A program made the translations under genes and the position numbers. The notes below the pieces were generated by a model that saw only the letters and a list, made by a program, of their open reading frames with translations, was not told the DNA's origin and searched no databases. From contig NZ_VCNJ01000008.1 in the NCBI RefSeq assembly GCF_005938625.1, positions 1 through 64,000 of the forward strand: a stretch of 64,000 nucleotides of DNA. Reading direction: 5' to 3'. Source of the stretch: Pseudomonas fluorescens. GTDB taxonomy: Bacteria; Pseudomonadota; Gammaproteobacteria; Pseudomonadales; Pseudomonadaceae. Positions 1-9,359 of the stretch are shown here, in pieces; within the stretch, counting starts at the first letter, position 1; the number at the start of each line of letters is the position of its first letter.

Positions 1-20
1 CCGGACTGCGCTATACCCCG
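1..20 (-). tRNA. tRNA-Pro, 5' part only (cut by window edge)
   Basis: Read on the minus strand, the first 20 bases start CGGGGTATAGCGCAG and continue to the D-loop, which is how bacterial proline tRNAs begin. The remainder, including the anticodon, lies outside the window, so the isoacceptor cannot be named. It follows tRNA-Asn by 9 nt in the same direction and would be co-transcribed with it. Confidence 0.7.
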
Positions 21-29
21 GCTTGAAAT

Positions 30-105
30 TGGCTCCGTGACCAGGACTCGAACCTGGGACCCAATGATTAACAGTCATTTGCTCTACCGACTGAGCTATC
101 ACGGA
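30..105 (-). tRNA. tRNA-Asn (GTT)
   Basis: This is a 76-nt cloverleaf on the minus strand. The acceptor stem TCCGTGA pairs with TCACGGA and is followed by G and an encoded CCA. The anticodon loop reads CTGTTAATC, giving anticodon GTT (Asn). The T-arm contains GGTTCGAGTCC. It is the first gene of a small leftward tRNA operon that continues with tRNA-Pro. Confidence 0.97.
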
Positions 106-190
106 ACTACATATTTCAATTTACAACGGTGAAACTTACTGCTTCCAGTCACTCGTTCGCATCGCTGCGTTCGTGTGTCTGAGGCGCGCT

Positions 191-218
191 ATTCTACAAC
201 CTAGAACACCTCTGTCAA
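191..218 (-). promoter_or_regulatory. Sigma-70 promoter of the tRNA operon
   Basis: On the minus strand there is a perfect -35 TTGACA (213-218), a 16-nt spacer and a -10 TAGAAT (191-196). A GC-rich discriminator AGCGCGCC (183-190) follows, the type found at stringently controlled stable-RNA promoters. It lies about 80 nt upstream of tRNA-Asn. The remaining bases from 219 to 350 show no gene. Confidence 0.75.
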
Positions 219-350
219 CCCCCTAAATTGCTTTCAAGTTAATGATTTGCAACTTATTTCAGATTTCAACTCAGTGAGCTGAGACCGTCTTGGCGACTGA
301 CTGCGGGGCGCACTTTACAAGCCTTTTCCTTTGAGTTCAACAGCCTAACG

Positions 351-378
351 AAAAAAAAGGCCCTACGATGTAGGGCCT
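351..378 (-). terminator. Rho-independent terminator of clpB
   Basis: On the minus strand a 9-bp stem AGGCCCTAC/GTAGGGCCT with a 3-nt loop is followed by eight T residues. It sits just downstream of the clpB stop codon. Confidence 0.9.
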
Positions 379-402
379 GCCAATTTTCATTGGCGCCTGG
401 AC

Positions 403-2967
403 TCAGTTGAAAACGATTTCGTCGTTCTCGACCTTGCCGGTCGCCGTGTCGCCTGGCATGAAATGACCCGAAAGGATCAACTGCGCCAGCGGGTTTTCGA
501 TCCAGCGCTGAATCGCCCGTTTCAAAGGACGTGCGCCATACACCGGGTCGTAACCAACGGCGATCAACTTGTCCATCGCCTCCGGGCTGAGTTCCAGCTT
601 CAGCTCGCGCTCGGCCAGACGAGTGCGCAGACGGCCCAACTGGATCTCGGTAATGCCCGCGATCTGATCCCGTGCCAAAGGCTCGAAGATCACCACTTCG
701 TCGACCCGGTTGATGAACTCCGGACGGAAGTGCGACGTCAGCGCATCCATCACCGCTGCGCGCTGCGCCTCGCGATCACCGACCAGCTCCTGAATCTGCA
801 CAGAACCGAGGTTCGAAGTCATGACGATCACGGTATTGCGGAAGTCCACCGTGCGGCCATGGCTGTCGGTCAAGCGACCATCTTCAAGCACTTGCAGCAA
901 GATGTTGAACACATCCGGGTGCGCCTTCTCGACTTCGTCCAGCAGAATCACCGAATAAGGCTTACGACGTACCGCCTCAGTCAGGTAACCGCCCTCTTCG
1001 TAGCCGACGTATCCCGGTGGCGCACCGATCAGACGCGCCACGGAGTGTTTCTCCATGAACTCGGACATGTCGATCCGCACCATCGCCTCTTCCGTATCAA
1101 AGAGGAATTCGGCCAGCGCCTTGCACAGCTCGGTTTTACCGACACCGGTCGGGCCTAGGAACATGAACGAGCCGCTCGGACGATTCGGGTCGGACAACCC
1201 TGCACGCGAACGCCGCACGGCGTTAGCCACGGCAACTACGGCTTCTTCCTGACCGATAACGCGTTTGTGCAACAGGCTTTCCATCTTCATCAGTTTGTCG
1301 CGCTCGCCTTCGAGCATTTTCGACACCGGAATGCCGGTCCACTTCGACACGACTTCAGCGATCTCCTCCTCAGTCACCTTGCTGCGCAGTAACTGGTTTT
1401 CGCTCTTGCCGTGTTGATCGACCATTTGCAGGCTGCGTTCCAGATCCGGGATCACCCCGTACTGCAATTCGGCCATGCGATTGAGGTCGCCTTTACGGCG
1501 CGCGGCCTCCAGCTCCTGACGCGACTGTTCGATCTTCTGCTGAATCTGAGCAGAACCCTGTACCTCGGCTTTTTCCGAGTTCCAGATTTCTTCCAGATCC
1601 GAGTACTCACGTTCGAGACGGACGATTTCCTCCTGGAGTTTCTCCAGACGCTTCATCGCCGCTTCGTCGCTTTCTTTCTTCAGTGCCTGGGATTCCACCT
1701 TCAACTGAATCAGGCGACGCTCCAAACGATCCAGCACTTCCGGCTTGGAGTCGATTTCCATGCGGATACGACTGGCGGCCTCGTCGATCAGGTCGATGGC
1801 CTTGTCCGGCAACTGCCGGTCAGTGATGTAGCGATGGCTAAGCTTGGCCGCGGCGATGATCGCGCCGTCGGTGATCGCCACCTTGTGGTGAACCTCGTAA
1901 CGCTCTTTGAGGCCACGCAGGATAGCGATGGTGTCTTCTTCGCTCGGCTCATCCACCAGGACTTTCTGGAAGCGTCGCTCAAGCGCCGCGTCCTTCTCTA
2001 TATATTGGCGATACTCGTTGAGCGTGGTCGCGCCGACGCAGTGCAACTCACCGCGAGCCAGCGCAGGCTTGAGCATATTGCCGGCATCCATCGAGCCTTC
2101 GCCTTTACCGGCGCCGACCATGGTGTGCAGCTCGTCGATGAACAGAATGATCTGCCCTTCCTGTTTCGACAGCTCGTTGAGCAGCGATTTCAGGCGCTCT
2201 TCGAACTCACCTCGATACTTGGCACCGGCAATCAGCGCGCCCATGTCCAGCGAGAGCAGACGCTTGCCTTTGAGGCCGTCCGGCACTTCGCCGTTGATGA
2301 TGCGCTGGGCCAGACCTTCGGCGATCGCGGTTTTACCCACACCAGGTTCACCGATCAGCACCGGGTTGTTCTTGGTGCGGCGTTGCAGAACCTGAATGGT
2401 GCGACGGATTTCGTCGTCACGGCCGATCACCGGGTCAAGCTTGCCGTCTTCGGCGCGCTTGGTCAGGTCGACGGTGTATTTATCCAGCGCCTGCCGCGAC
2501 TCTTCGTGGTTGGCGTCGTTTACCGCTTCGCCGCCACGCAGGTTGTTGATCGCGTTTTCCAGGGCTTTCTTGCTCACGCCCTGGCCGAGCAGCAACTTGC
2601 CGAGCTTGCTGTTCTCGTCCATTGCAGCGAGCAACACCAGTTCACTGGAAATGAACTGGTCGCCCTTCTGCTGGGCCAGACGGTCAGCCTGATTGAGCAG
2701 GCGCGCCAGATCCTGCGACATGTTGACGTCGCCGGTGGGGTTCTGGATTTTCGGTAATTGGTCGAGCTCTTTGGTCAGCTCTTTACGCAAGCTGTTGACG
2801 TCGAAGCCCACCTGCATCAGCAGAGGTTTGATCGAACCACCCTGCTGTTCAAGCATGGCTTGCATCAAGTGCGCCGGCTCAATCGCCGGATGATCGTGGC
2901 CGACAGCCAACGACTGGGCGTCGGACAAGGCCAACTGTAATTTGCTGGTTAAACGGTCTATTCGCAT
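403..2967 (-). CDS. clpB: ATP-dependent disaggregase ClpB
   Basis: This 854-residue protein is the Hsp100 hexameric disaggregase that, with DnaK, rescues aggregated proteins in the cytoplasm. An N-terminal Clp-N domain starts [19 protein letters not shown]. Two AAA+ modules follow, with Walker A motifs GEPGVGKT (about residue 205) and GPTGVGKT (about 605). Between them lies the long M-domain coiled coil rich in E, K and R (about 400-530), which separates ClpB from ClpA. Length is as expected for the family. A sigma-32-type promoter lies about 70-100 nt upstream, so it can be expressed independently of the pgeF-rluD genes upstream. Confidence 0.98.
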   Translation of the reverse strand: MRIDRLTSKLQLALSDAQSLAVGHDHPAIEPAHLMQAMLEQQGGSIKPLLMQVGFDVNSLRKELTKELDQLPKIQNPTGDVNMSQDLARLLNQADRLAQQKGDQFISSELVLLAAMDENSKLGKLLLGQGVSKKALENAINNLRGGEAVNDANHEESRQALDKYTVDLTKRAEDGKLDPVIGRDDEIRRTIQVLQRRTKNNPVLIGEPGVGKTAIAEGLAQRIINGEVPDGLKGKRLLSLDMGALIAGAKYRGEFEERLKSLLNELSKQEGQIILFIDELHTMVGAGKGEGSMDAGNMLKPALARGELHCVGATTLNEYRQYIEKDAALERRFQKVLVDEPSEEDTIAILRGLKERYEVHHKVAITDGAIIAAAKLSHRYITDRQLPDKAIDLIDEAASRIRMEIDSKPEVLDRLERRLIQLKVESQALKKESDEAAMKRLEKLQEEIVRLEREYSDLEEIWNSEKAEVQGSAQIQQKIEQSRQELEAARRKGDLNRMAELQYGVIPDLERSLQMVDQHGKSENQLLRSKVTEEEIAEVVSKWTGIPVSKMLEGERDKLMKMESLLHKRVIGQEEAVVAVANAVRRSRAGLSDPNRPSGSFMFLGPTGVGKTELCKALAEFLFDTEEAMVRIDMSEFMEKHSVARLIGAPPGYVGYEEGGYLTEAVRRKPYSVILLDEVEKAHPDVFNILLQVLEDGRLTDSHGRTVDFRNTVIVMTSNLGSVQIQELVGDREAQRAAVMDALTSHFRPEFINRVDEVVIFEPLARDQIAGITEIQLGRLRTRLAERELKLELSPEAMDKLIAVGYDPVYGARPLKRAIQRWIENPLAQLILSGHFMPGDTATGKVENDEIVFN

Positions 2968-3039
2968 AAGTCACCTTCCTTTTGAGCAGGCCGGACCTAA
3001 AAACCATCCTGAATAAAGAAACCTGCCAGATACCGCTAT

Positions 3040-3067
3040 AGATGCGGTCGATTCTGCAAGATTCAAG
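3040..3067 (-). promoter_or_regulatory. Heat-shock (sigma-32) promoter for clpB
   Basis: On the minus strand CTTGAAT (3061-3067), a 13-nt spacer and CCGCATCT (3040-3047) closely match the sigma-32 consensus CTTGAAA-N13-15-CCCCATNT. The element lies 73-100 nt upstream of the clpB start codon, in the gap after pgeF. Confidence 0.8.
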
Positions 3068-3096
3068 CGTCAGAGGGTTGATGCAGATCAGACAGT

Positions 3097-3819
3097 TTAG
3101 CGGGTGAGCCAAACGAGGGAGGCAAAGCGACCGGTGCGTGACGCACGGCGATAGGAGAAGAAGCGTGGATCGGTCACGGTGCAGAAACCGCCACCATAAA
3201 CAGCTGTGACACCCCGCTCAGCCAGACGCAGACGCGCGAGCAGATAGATGTCAGCCATGAACTTGCCGGCATTGTCGCTCGGTACGAACGCTTCTGCTGC
3301 TTCAGGCAGTTGATTGATGAAGACTTCCCGTACTTCCGGGCCGACTTCAAAGGCTTTGGGGCCAATGGCAGGGCCGAGCCAGACCAGCACTTCTGCGGCC
3401 GGAACATCGAGACTGTCGAGGGTAGCTTCCAGCACACCCGCCGCCAGACCCCGCCAACCGGCATGAGCCGCCGCTACACGAGTGCCGGCACGATCGCAGA
3501 ACAATGCTGGCAGGCAATCTGCCGTCATCGCCGCGCAGGCAATGCCCGGCGTTGCCGTCCAGCTGGCATCGGCGGTCGCAACAATGCCCGGATCAGCATG
3601 CGCCACGGCAATCCCGTGCACTTGCTGCAACCATGCAGGCTTTATAGAGAAGTGCTCGGTCAGACGCCGACGGTTCTCGGCCACAGCCTCAGGACGATCA
3701 TCAACATGATCGCCCAGATTGAGGCTGTCGAACGGCGCCTCGCTGACGCCACCCTCGCGGGTGGTGACGCAGGCTTTGACGCTGGCCGGCGCAGGCCAGT
3801 CCGGCGTCAGCCAGTTCAT
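3097..3819 (-). CDS. pgeF: Purine nucleoside phosphorylase/laccase-domain protein PgeF (YfiH family)
   Basis: This 240-residue protein belongs to the YfiH/PgeF (multi-copper polyphenol oxidase-like) family. Members act on purine nucleosides and, in some bacteria, correct misincorporation during peptidoglycan synthesis. The family signature HAGWRGLAAG is present near residue 118, together with the upstream C and H of the C-H-H metal site (TADCLPALF; LQQVHG). The start codon overlaps the rluD stop by 4 nt, so the two are translationally coupled. The exact substrate in Pseudomonas is known only from family data. Confidence 0.9.
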   Translation of the reverse strand: MNWLTPDWPAPASVKACVTTREGGVSEAPFDSLNLGDHVDDRPEAVAENRRRLTEHFSIKPAWLQQVHGIAVAHADPGIVATADASWTATPGIACAAMTADCLPALFCDRAGTRVAAAHAGWRGLAAGVLEATLDSLDVPAAEVLVWLGPAIGPKAFEVGPEVREVFINQLPEAAEAFVPSDNAGKFMADIYLLARLRLAERGVTAVYGGGFCTVTDPRFFSYRRASRTGRFASLVWLTR

Positions 3820-4778
3820 CCGACGAATGCCTCACGATCCTGCTTGAGCAGGGTCAGCAGCCAGACGAAATCTTCCGGCAGCGGCGATTCCCAGCTCATG
3901 CGTTCACCGGTCGTCGGATGATCCAGCTCAAGGAAACGCGCGTGCAGGGCCTGACGCGGGAAATGCTTGAGGGATTCAACCATCGTCGGGTTGGCCGCTG
4001 GCGGAATGCGAAAACGACCGCCATACGCCGGATCGCCGACCAACGGGAAGTTGATGTGCGACATGTGCACGCGAATCTGGTGAGTACGACCGGTTTCCAG
4101 TTTCACCCGTACATGGGTGTGGGAACGGAAGCGCTCCAGCACGCGGTAGTGGCTGACGGCAGGCTTGCCGCCTTCCATCACCGCCATGCGCTGGCGCTGC
4201 TGGCCGTGGCGACCGATCGGGGCGTTGATCTTGCCACCGGCGGTGACGACACCGATCACGATGCACTCATAGATGCGGCTGACGCTGCGACTCTGCAACT
4301 GAGTAACCAGTTTGGTCTGCGCCTGAATGGTCTTGGCCACCACCATCAGACCGGTGGTGTCCTTGTCCAGACGATGCACGATACCGGCGCGCGGGACATT
4401 GATGATGTCCGGCACGTGGTGCAGCAAGGCGTTGAGCAGCGTGCCATCGGCGTGACCGGCAGCCGGGTGCACCACCAGGCCCGCAGGCTTGTTGATCACC
4501 AGGATGTCGTCGTCTTCATAGACAATGTCGAGCTCGATGTCCTGGGCGATCCACTCGCCCTGGGCTTCCTGCTCGGCAGTCAGCTCAAGGATGGCACCGC
4601 CGTGCACGATGTCGCGAGGGCGGATGACCGCCCCGTCCACAGTCAGGCGACCTTCTTTGATCCAGGCGGAAAGGCGCGAGCGAGAGTGCTCAGCGAAGAG
4701 TTGGGCAGCGACTTGATCGAGGCGTTGGCCGCCCAATTCGGACGGCACCTCTGCGCGAAGTTCAATTTTATCGGACAT
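3816..4778 (-). CDS. rluD: 23S rRNA pseudouridine(1911/1915/1917) synthase RluD
   Basis: RluD isomerises three uridines in helix 69 of 23S rRNA. The protein (320 residues from the ATG start) has an N-terminal S4 domain (about 15-75). The RluA-family catalytic motif IVHRLDKDTTGL contains the active-site Asp, and GRTHQIRVH follows downstream. I chose the ATG that begins MSDKIELRAEV; an in-frame GTG seven codons upstream (4799) is possible but has no better ribosome-binding site. It is divergent from bamD, as in P. aeruginosa. Confidence 0.95.
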   Translation of the reverse strand: MSDKIELRAEVPSELGGQRLDQVAAQLFAEHSRSRLSAWIKEGRLTVDGAVIRPRDIVHGGAILELTAEQEAQGEWIAQDIELDIVYEDDDILVINKPAGLVVHPAAGHADGTLLNALLHHVPDIINVPRAGIVHRLDKDTTGLMVVAKTIQAQTKLVTQLQSRSVSRIYECIVIGVVTAGGKINAPIGRHGQQRQRMAVMEGGKPAVSHYRVLERFRSHTHVRVKLETGRTHQIRVHMSHINFPLVGDPAYGGRFRIPPAANPTMVESLKHFPRQALHARFLELDHPTTGERMSWESPLPEDFVWLLTLLKQDREAFVG

Positions 4779-4929
4779 GCTCTGACTGTGCGTCGGCACA
4801 GCTTTTGGTTTCGGCTGCGCGCTTGTGGTTAAATACGGCGTCTTTTGCCCCGAGGCTTTTCAACGGGGCGCTCATCATAACAGGACGGCCCCGCCCAAGA
4901 CAGCGGCCGTCATAGGGACGCAAGCCGCC

Positions 4930-5946
4930 ATGCAAGTGAAACACCTGCTGCTGATCGCCATCCTCGCATTGACCGCTGCTTGCTCATCGAAGGAAGTCGT
5001 AGACGAAAACCTCAGCGAAGCCGAGCTGTATCAGCAGGCTCAGACTGACCTGGACAACAACAGCTACACCAGCGCCACAGCCAAGCTGAAGGCTCTGGAG
5101 TCGCGTTATCCGTTCGGTCGCTACGCCGATCAGGCACAGCTGGAGCTGATCTACGCCAACTATAAAAACGCCGAGCCGGAAGCTGCAAAATCCGCCGCCG
5201 AGCGTTTCATTCGTTTGCATCCGCAGCACCCGAACGTGGATTACGCCTACTACCTGAAAGGTCTGACCTCTTTCGACCAGGACGTCGGCCTGCTGGCGCG
5301 CTTCCTGCCGCTGGACATGACCAAGCGTGACCCGGGCGCCGCGCGCGACTCGTACAACGAGTTCGCCCAGCTGACCAGCCGCTACCCGAACAGCCGCTAC
5401 GCGCCGGACGCCAAGCAGCGCATGATCTACCTGCGCAACCTGCTGGCAGCCTACGAAATCCACGTGGCCGACTACTACCTGACCCGTCAGGCGTATGTAG
5501 CCGCTGCCAACCGTGGCCGTTACGTAGTGGAAAACTTCCAGGAAACCCCATCGGTCGGCGACGGCCTGGCGGTAATGACTGAAGCCTACCAGCGACTGCA
5601 CCTGGACGACCTGGCAGCCACCAGCCTGGAAACCCTGAAGCTCAACTACCCGAACCACCCAAGCCTGCAAGACGGTCAGTTCGTGCCACGGGTTGCCGAA
5701 GCCGACAACCGTTCGTTCCTGAGCAAGGCGACCCTGGGCCTGATCGAATCGCGCCCACCGCTGCCGCCGGGCGAAACCCGCGCTAACCAGGACGTGCAGA
5801 AGCAGTTCCAGGACGCGAAAGACGCGATTCCGAACGAGCTCAAGCCTAAAGACGAAAACGGTGACGTGATCGAAGAGCCGGAGCCTGAGTCGAGCAACAC
5901 CGACCGCTCGTGGTTCAGCTACATGACTTTCGGCGTGTTCGACTGA
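4930..5946 (+). CDS. bamD: Outer membrane assembly lipoprotein BamD (ComL)
   Basis: BamD is the essential lipoprotein of the BAM complex that inserts beta-barrel proteins into the outer membrane. The 338-residue protein starts [18 protein letters not shown], a lipoprotein signal whose lipobox LTAAC puts the lipidated Cys at about residue 18. TPR-like repeats follow (for example [16 protein letters not shown] and [16 protein letters not shown]). A C-terminal tail rich in acidic residues and proline extends past the usual core. The ATG at 4930 is preceded by AGGGACG; the frame is open upstream but lacks signal features. Confidence 0.97.
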   Translation: MQVKHLLLIAILALTAACSSKEVVDENLSEAELYQQAQTDLDNNSYTSATAKLKALESRYPFGRYADQAQLELIYANYKNAEPEAAKSAAERFIRLHPQHPNVDYAYYLKGLTSFDQDVGLLARFLPLDMTKRDPGAARDSYNEFAQLTSRYPNSRYAPDAKQRMIYLRNLLAAYEIHVADYYLTRQAYVAAANRGRYVVENFQETPSVGDGLAVMTEAYQRLHLDDLAATSLETLKLNYPNHPSLQDGQFVPRVAEADNRSFLSKATLGLIESRPPLPPGETRANQDVQKQFQDAKDAIPNELKPKDENGDVIEEPEPESSNTDRSWFSYMTFGVFD

Positions 5947-5964
5947 TCACACCGGATGCACAGA

Positions 5965-5995
5965 AAAGGGAGATCTGCGGATCTCCCTTTTTTAT
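5965..5995 (+). terminator. Rho-independent terminator of bamD
   Basis: A stem AAAGGGAGATC/GATCTCCCTTT with a short loop is followed by a T-run, immediately downstream of bamD. Confidence 0.85.
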
Positions 5996-6072
5996 TGCCG
6001 CGCATTAATAGGCTGTGCGCTGGTCGGGAGCTTGGCTAAACTGCCGGATCATCAGTCGGAAAGCCGCTCATC

Positions 6073-6315
6073 ATGCTTCGTTTATTGTTCTGGATCGTCG
6101 TGATTTTCGCCGCGATATGGTTGTGGCGTAAATTCAAGGCGCCTGCCGCGTCCAATCAATCCCATCGCGCCCCGCGCGAACAGGACGCGCCACCGATGGT
6201 GCGTTGCGCCCATTGCGGCGTGCATCTGCCACGCGACCGCGCGCTAAGCGTGCAACAACAGTGGTATTGCAGCCAGGCTCACCTTGAGCAAGGCCCGGGT
6301 GCCAGTGATCGCTGA
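6073..6315 (+). CDS. Small membrane-anchored CxxC protein, PP0621 family
   Basis: This is an 80-residue protein with one N-terminal transmembrane segment (LRLLFWIVVIFAAIWLW). A short basic/proline linker follows, then a CAHC pair and a later single Cys (WYCSQAH), suggesting a small metal-binding or zinc-ribbon-like domain in the cytoplasm. It lies between bamD and pilS in pseudomonads (PP0621-type family, function unknown). Its 3' end overlaps the proposed pilS start, so it probably shares a transcript with pilSR. Confidence 0.85.
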   Translation: MLRLLFWIVVIFAAIWLWRKFKAPAASNQSHRAPREQDAPPMVRCAHCGVHLPRDRALSVQQQWYCSQAHLEQGPGASDR

Positions 6316-7894
6316 GGCCACCAGCGCCGACAGCAAACAGGCGCAGCGCCTGCTGCGCCTTTATCATCTTTACCGTTTAAGCGTCGGCATCACTCTGGTG
6401 CTGCTGATCTCCAGCAACATGGACAACCGCCTGCTGATGTCGGCCAACGACGAATTGCTGCGCGGCGGCAGTTGGCTGTACCTGATCCTCAACATTCTGT
6501 TGGTGGTGTTCCTTGAGAACACCCGACGGCCGGCGCAACTGTTCAGTCTGGCCCTCGTTGATGTCCTGCTTTTATGCGCTTTGTTCTTTGCTGCGGGCGG
6601 CGTCGGCAGTGCGCTGGGCAATCTGCTGATTGTCTCGGTGGCGATCAGCAACACTTTGCTACGGCGACGCATCGGCCTGTTGATCGCCGCCATCGGTGCG
6701 CTGGGCATCGTTGGCTCGAGTTTCCTGCTGGGTTTCAGCCATCCCCTGAGTGCCAATGAATACCTGCAAGCCGGCACCCTCGGCGCGCTGTGCTTTGCTG
6801 CGTCGTTGCTGGTGCAAGGGCTGATCAGTCGCCTCGAAGTCAGCGAAACACTCGCGGAAAAACGCGCCAGCGAAGTTGTCGGCCTCGAAGCACTCAATGC
6901 GCTGATCCTGCAACGCATGCGCACCGGCATTCTGGTGCTCGACGAGGACCGTCGGGTACAACTGGCCAACTACAGCGCGCAAACCCTGCTCGCGCAATCG
7001 CATCTTCAAGGGCACCTGATCGATGACTATTCGCCGGCGCTGGTTGATCGCCTGCAACTGTGGATGAATAACCCGACCCTGCGCCCACAGAGCCTGAAAA
7101 TCCCCGGCAACGGCCTTGAACTGCAACCGAGTTTCATCGCCCTCGAACAAAGCCCAAACCAGCAAACCCTGGTGTTTCTCGAAGACCTCGCGCAGATCGC
7201 GCAACAAGCCCAGCAATTGAAACTTGCCGCACTAGGGCGCTTGACCGCCGGCATCTCCCACGAAATCCGCAATCCGCTGGGTGCCATCAGTCACGCCGCA
7301 CAGCTATTGGCTGAATCCGAGGAACTCGACAGCGCCGATCGGCGTCTGACACAGATCATTCAGGACCACTCCCAGCGCATGAACCGAGTCATCGAAAACG
7401 TCCTGCAACTGTCCCGCCGCCAGCAGAGCGCGCCACAACGGCTGGATCTCAAACCGTGGCTGGAAAACTTCGTTGCCGAGAGCCGCGAACAGGCCAGCGA
7501 GCGCCAGATTATTCACCTGCGGACCCGTTCGGGGGATTTCACCACGCTGATGGACCCCGGCCAGCTCACGCAAATTCTCGACAATCTATTACGCAACGGC
7601 TGGCGCCACAGCGCGCTGCTGCACGATCAGGCGCAAGTCTGGCTGGACCTGTTCATTGACCCCGACAGCCAGTTGGCGGTCCTTGAAGTGCAGGACAACG
7701 GCCCCGGCGTGCCAGCCGATGAACAGGCGCATCTGTTCGAACCGTTCTTCACCACCAGCAGCCAGGGCACAGGCCTTGGGCTTTATCTGTCCCGTGAGCT
7801 GTGCGAAAGCAACCAAGCGCGCCTAGACTTTCAATCACGCCAAGGCGGCGGCTGCTTTCGCATCACCTTTGCTCACGGACGGAAACAAAGTTGA
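6284..7894 (+). CDS. pilS: Type IV pilus sensor histidine kinase PilS
   Basis: PilS is the inner-membrane kinase/phosphatase that monitors pilin and phosphorylates PilR. Several hydrophobic helices occupy about residues 25-190. A PAS-like segment follows (RMRTGILVLDEDRRV), then the H-box LTAGISHEIRNPLG with phospho-acceptor His at about residue 326. The ATPase motifs are DNGPGVP and GTGLGLYLSREL. The listed start is a TTG; GTG codons at 6299 and 6305 are alternatives and would shorten it by 5-7 residues. The gene overlaps the preceding CxxC protein gene and its stop overlaps the pilR start. Confidence 0.93.
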   Translation: MSKARVPVIAEATSADSKQAQRLLRLYHLYRLSVGITLVLLISSNMDNRLLMSANDELLRGGSWLYLILNILLVVFLENTRRPAQLFSLALVDVLLLCALFFAAGGVGSALGNLLIVSVAISNTLLRRRIGLLIAAIGALGIVGSSFLLGFSHPLSANEYLQAGTLGALCFAASLLVQGLISRLEVSETLAEKRASEVVGLEALNALILQRMRTGILVLDEDRRVQLANYSAQTLLAQSHLQGHLIDDYSPALVDRLQLWMNNPTLRPQSLKIPGNGLELQPSFIALEQSPNQQTLVFLEDLAQIAQQAQQLKLAALGRLTAGISHEIRNPLGAISHAAQLLAESEELDSADRRLTQIIQDHSQRMNRVIENVLQLSRRQQSAPQRLDLKPWLENFVAESREQASERQIIHLRTRSGDFTTLMDPGQLTQILDNLLRNGWRHSALLHDQAQVWLDLFIDPDSQLAVLEVQDNGPGVPADEQAHLFEPFFTTSSQGTGLGLYLSRELCESNQARLDFQSRQGGGCFRITFAHGRKQS

Positions 7895-9237
7895 ATACGA
7901 GCCCACGGCAAAAAATTCTCATCGTCGACGACGAACCGGACATCCGCGAACTCCTGGAAATCACCTTGGGACGGATGAAACTCGACACCTACAGCGCGCG
8001 CAATCTGACTGAAGCCCAAGCGCTGTTGAACCGCGAGAACTTCGATCTGTGCCTGACCGACATGCGTCTGCCCGACGGCACGGGGCTGGAACTGGTGCAG
8101 CACATTCAGCAACGTTATCCACAACTGCCGGTGGCGATGATCACCGCGTATGGCAGCCTGGAAACCGCGATCAACGCGCTGAAGGCCGGAGCATTCGATT
8201 TTCTGACCAAACCGGTAGACCTCACGCGCCTGCGCGAACTGGTCGGCACAGCCCTGCGCATGCCGGCGGCAGGAGGCAGCTTTACATCGATTGATCGACG
8301 TTTGCTCGGCGATTCGCCGCCGATGCGCAACCTGCGCAAGCAAATCGACAAACTCGCTCGCAGTCAGGCGCCGGTGTATATCAGTGGCGAGTCGGGCAGT
8401 GGCAAGGAACTGGTCGCTCGCCTGATCCATGAGCAGGGGCCGCGCGCCAGCCAGCCGTTCGTGCCGGTCAACTGCGGGGCGATCCCGTCGGAGCTGATGG
8501 AAAGCGAATTTTTCGGTCATCGCAAAGGCAGTTTCACTGGCGCGGTCGATGACAAGCCCGGGCTGTTTCAGGCGGCCCATGGCGGCACGTTGTTTCTCGA
8601 TGAAGTGGCGGACTTGCCACTGTCGATGCAGGTCAAACTGCTTCGGGCGATTCAAGAGAAAGCTGTACGCAGTGTCGGTGGCCAGCAAGAGAGCGTGGTC
8701 GATGTGCGGATTCTTTGCGCCACCCACAAGGATCTCGATGCCGAGGTCGCGGCCGAACGCTTTCGTCAGGACCTTTATTACCGCTTGAACGTGATTGAAC
8801 TGCGCGTGCCGTCCCTGCGTGAGCGTCGTGATGACATCGAAGTGTTGGCGACGCATATGCTCAAACGTTTGGCCAAGGACACCGCCCAACCCGTGGCGCA
8901 CCTGCATCCGCAGGCTTTGGAAGCGCTGAAGAACTACCGGTTTCCGGGCAATGTGCGGGAGCTGGAAAACGTACTTGAGCGGGCACACACCTTGTGCGAA
9001 AACCGTATGATCGAGGCCGAAGACTTGCGCCTGAGTGACGGCAACTGCGCGGCGGATGGTGGCATTGCCGATCTGACGCAGATCGATAATCTGGAGGATT
9101 ATCTGGAGAACGTCGAGAGGAAGCTGATCTTGCAGGCGCTAGAGGAAACGCGCTGGAATCGCACGGCGGCGGCGCAGCGCTTGAGTCTTTCGTTCAGATC
9201 GATGCGCTACAGACTGAAGAAATTGGGCCTGGATTGA
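7891..9237 (+). CDS. pilR: Type IV pilus sigma-54 response regulator PilR
   Basis: PilR activates RpoN-dependent transcription of the major pilin gene. The receiver domain is at about residues 8-120, with phospho-acceptor Asp at about 57 (CLTDMRLPDG). The sigma-54 interaction AAA+ domain follows, with Walker A GESGSGKE and the sigma-54-contacting loop GSFTGA. The C-terminal Fis-type helix-turn-helix is NRTAAAQRLSLSFRSMRYRL. The start is a TTG overlapping the pilS stop (TTGA), giving 448 residues and strict translational coupling; the frame upstream of this TTG lies inside pilS. Confidence 0.95.
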   Translation: MNTSPRQKILIVDDEPDIRELLEITLGRMKLDTYSARNLTEAQALLNRENFDLCLTDMRLPDGTGLELVQHIQQRYPQLPVAMITAYGSLETAINALKAGAFDFLTKPVDLTRLRELVGTALRMPAAGGSFTSIDRRLLGDSPPMRNLRKQIDKLARSQAPVYISGESGSGKELVARLIHEQGPRASQPFVPVNCGAIPSELMESEFFGHRKGSFTGAVDDKPGLFQAAHGGTLFLDEVADLPLSMQVKLLRAIQEKAVRSVGGQQESVVDVRILCATHKDLDAEVAAERFRQDLYYRLNVIELRVPSLRERRDDIEVLATHMLKRLAKDTAQPVAHLHPQALEALKNYRFPGNVRELENVLERAHTLCENRMIEAEDLRLSDGNCAADGGIADLTQIDNLEDYLENVERKLILQALEETRWNRTAAAQRLSLSFRSMRYRLKKLGLD

Positions 9238-9243
9238 AGCCCC

Positions 9244-9322
9244 CTTCGCGAGCAGGCTCGCTCCCACATTGGATTTTGTGAACGACAAAGATCAACTGTG
9301 GGAGCGAGCCTGCTCGCGAAAG
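9244..9322. repeat. REP pair (family 1), inverted
   Basis: Two copies of the ~25-nt GC-rich palindrome (core TTCGCGAGCAGGCTCGCTCCCACA) face each other around a ~29-nt spacer, giving a REPIN-like hairpin. It lies between the convergent pilR and thiO 3' ends and may also stop or stabilise both transcripts. Confidence 0.9.
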
Positions 9323-9359
9323 CGATCTGCCAGACGCCAGACGCCAGAGAAATATCTGA

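Noticed and set aside
1411..2757. Long plus-strand open frame opposite clpB (448 codons)
   Set aside because: It mirrors clpB codons in the antisense frame; GC-rich genes often leave such frames open. No ribosome-binding site or domain, and clpB is certain.
9244..9322. CRISPR-like repeated palindromes
   Set aside because: Repeats occur as inverted pairs at scattered gene ends, not as regularly spaced direct repeats; they are REP/REPIN elements. No cas genes are present.
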